Shown: positions 35,866 through 37,500 of the stretch, in pieces
Layout: every line of letters starts with the position of its first letter
Numbering within the stretch: the first letter of the stretch is position 1
From: Chitinophaga pinensis
GTDB taxonomy: Bacteria > Bacteroidota > Bacteroidia > Chitinophagales > CAMDFR01
Length of the DNA stretch: 37,500 nt
Direction of reading: 5' to 3'
Assembly (NCBI GenBank): GCA_945897725.1
Contig: CAMDFR010000016.1
Coordinates: 1 to 37,500 of the forward strand
The notes under the pieces: model-generated
What the model was told of the DNA's origin: nothing
Database searches by the model: none
What the model saw: only the letters and a program-made list of their open reading frames with translations
Program-made: the position numbers and the translations under genes

Positions 35866-37500
<1,635 letters not shown>

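Overview
The window looks like chromosomal DNA of a Bacteroidota bacterium, probably of the Chitinophagia/Saprospiria type. Three things point there: a SprE/PorW-type lipoprotein of the type IX secretion system, a peptidase-bactofilin-AtpI cluster with the usual Bacteroidota order, and several promoters of the phylum's own form (TTTG about 19-22 bases before TAnnTTTG). The DNA is AT-rich, codes densely, and carries no phage, transposon, CRISPR or tRNA that I can see. Species cannot be assigned from this alone.

Layout. 1-687 is the 3' part of lysS, followed by a secreted leucine-rich-repeat protein (731-2503). A GC-richer structured repeat lies at 2745-2850. Reading leftward from 4790 are an M23 peptidase, a bactofilin, an AtpI-like protein and a small membrane protein; no ATP synthase genes follow. 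Rightward from 5020 come porW/sprE, an AI-2E/PerM-type membrane protein, a class A penicillin-binding protein, recN, fabI and a small membrane protein. 14704-15873 (-) is a GNAT-like protein. 15962-16031 (-) holds the core of a second copy of the repeat.

The centrepiece is a three-gene minus-strand operon at 16053-27044. It encodes a 2,800-residue type I polyketide/fatty acid synthase, a Sfp-type phosphopantetheinyl transferase one base downstream, and a long-chain acyl-CoA synthetase. The synthase has the domain order KS-AT-DH-CMT-(structural KR)-ER-KR-ACP-TE, which is the order of animal fatty acid synthase. Unlike animal FAS, its methyltransferase keeps its SAM-binding motif and its His/Glu pair. 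The simplest reading is one self-contained, probably iterative, fully reducing enzyme making a methyl-branched saturated fatty acid. The partner genes load its carrier domain and activate the released acid.

To the right lie the E2 subunit of pyruvate dehydrogenase (-), a TetR regulator (+), an HD-domain protein and a YitT-family membrane protein (both -), a truncated alpha/beta-hydrolase remnant (+), and a beta-oxidation operon fadN-fadA (+). A 20-base inverted repeat (arms TACCAAAC/GTTTGGTA) lies over the -33 region of both the tetR promoter and the fadN promoter, with 19 of 20 bases identical. This suggests a local FadR-like circuit controlling fatty acid breakdown next to the fatty acid/polyketide synthase. 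The window ends in a minus-strand rRNA operon: a terminator, 5S rRNA, and the 3' part of 23S rRNA running off the right edge.
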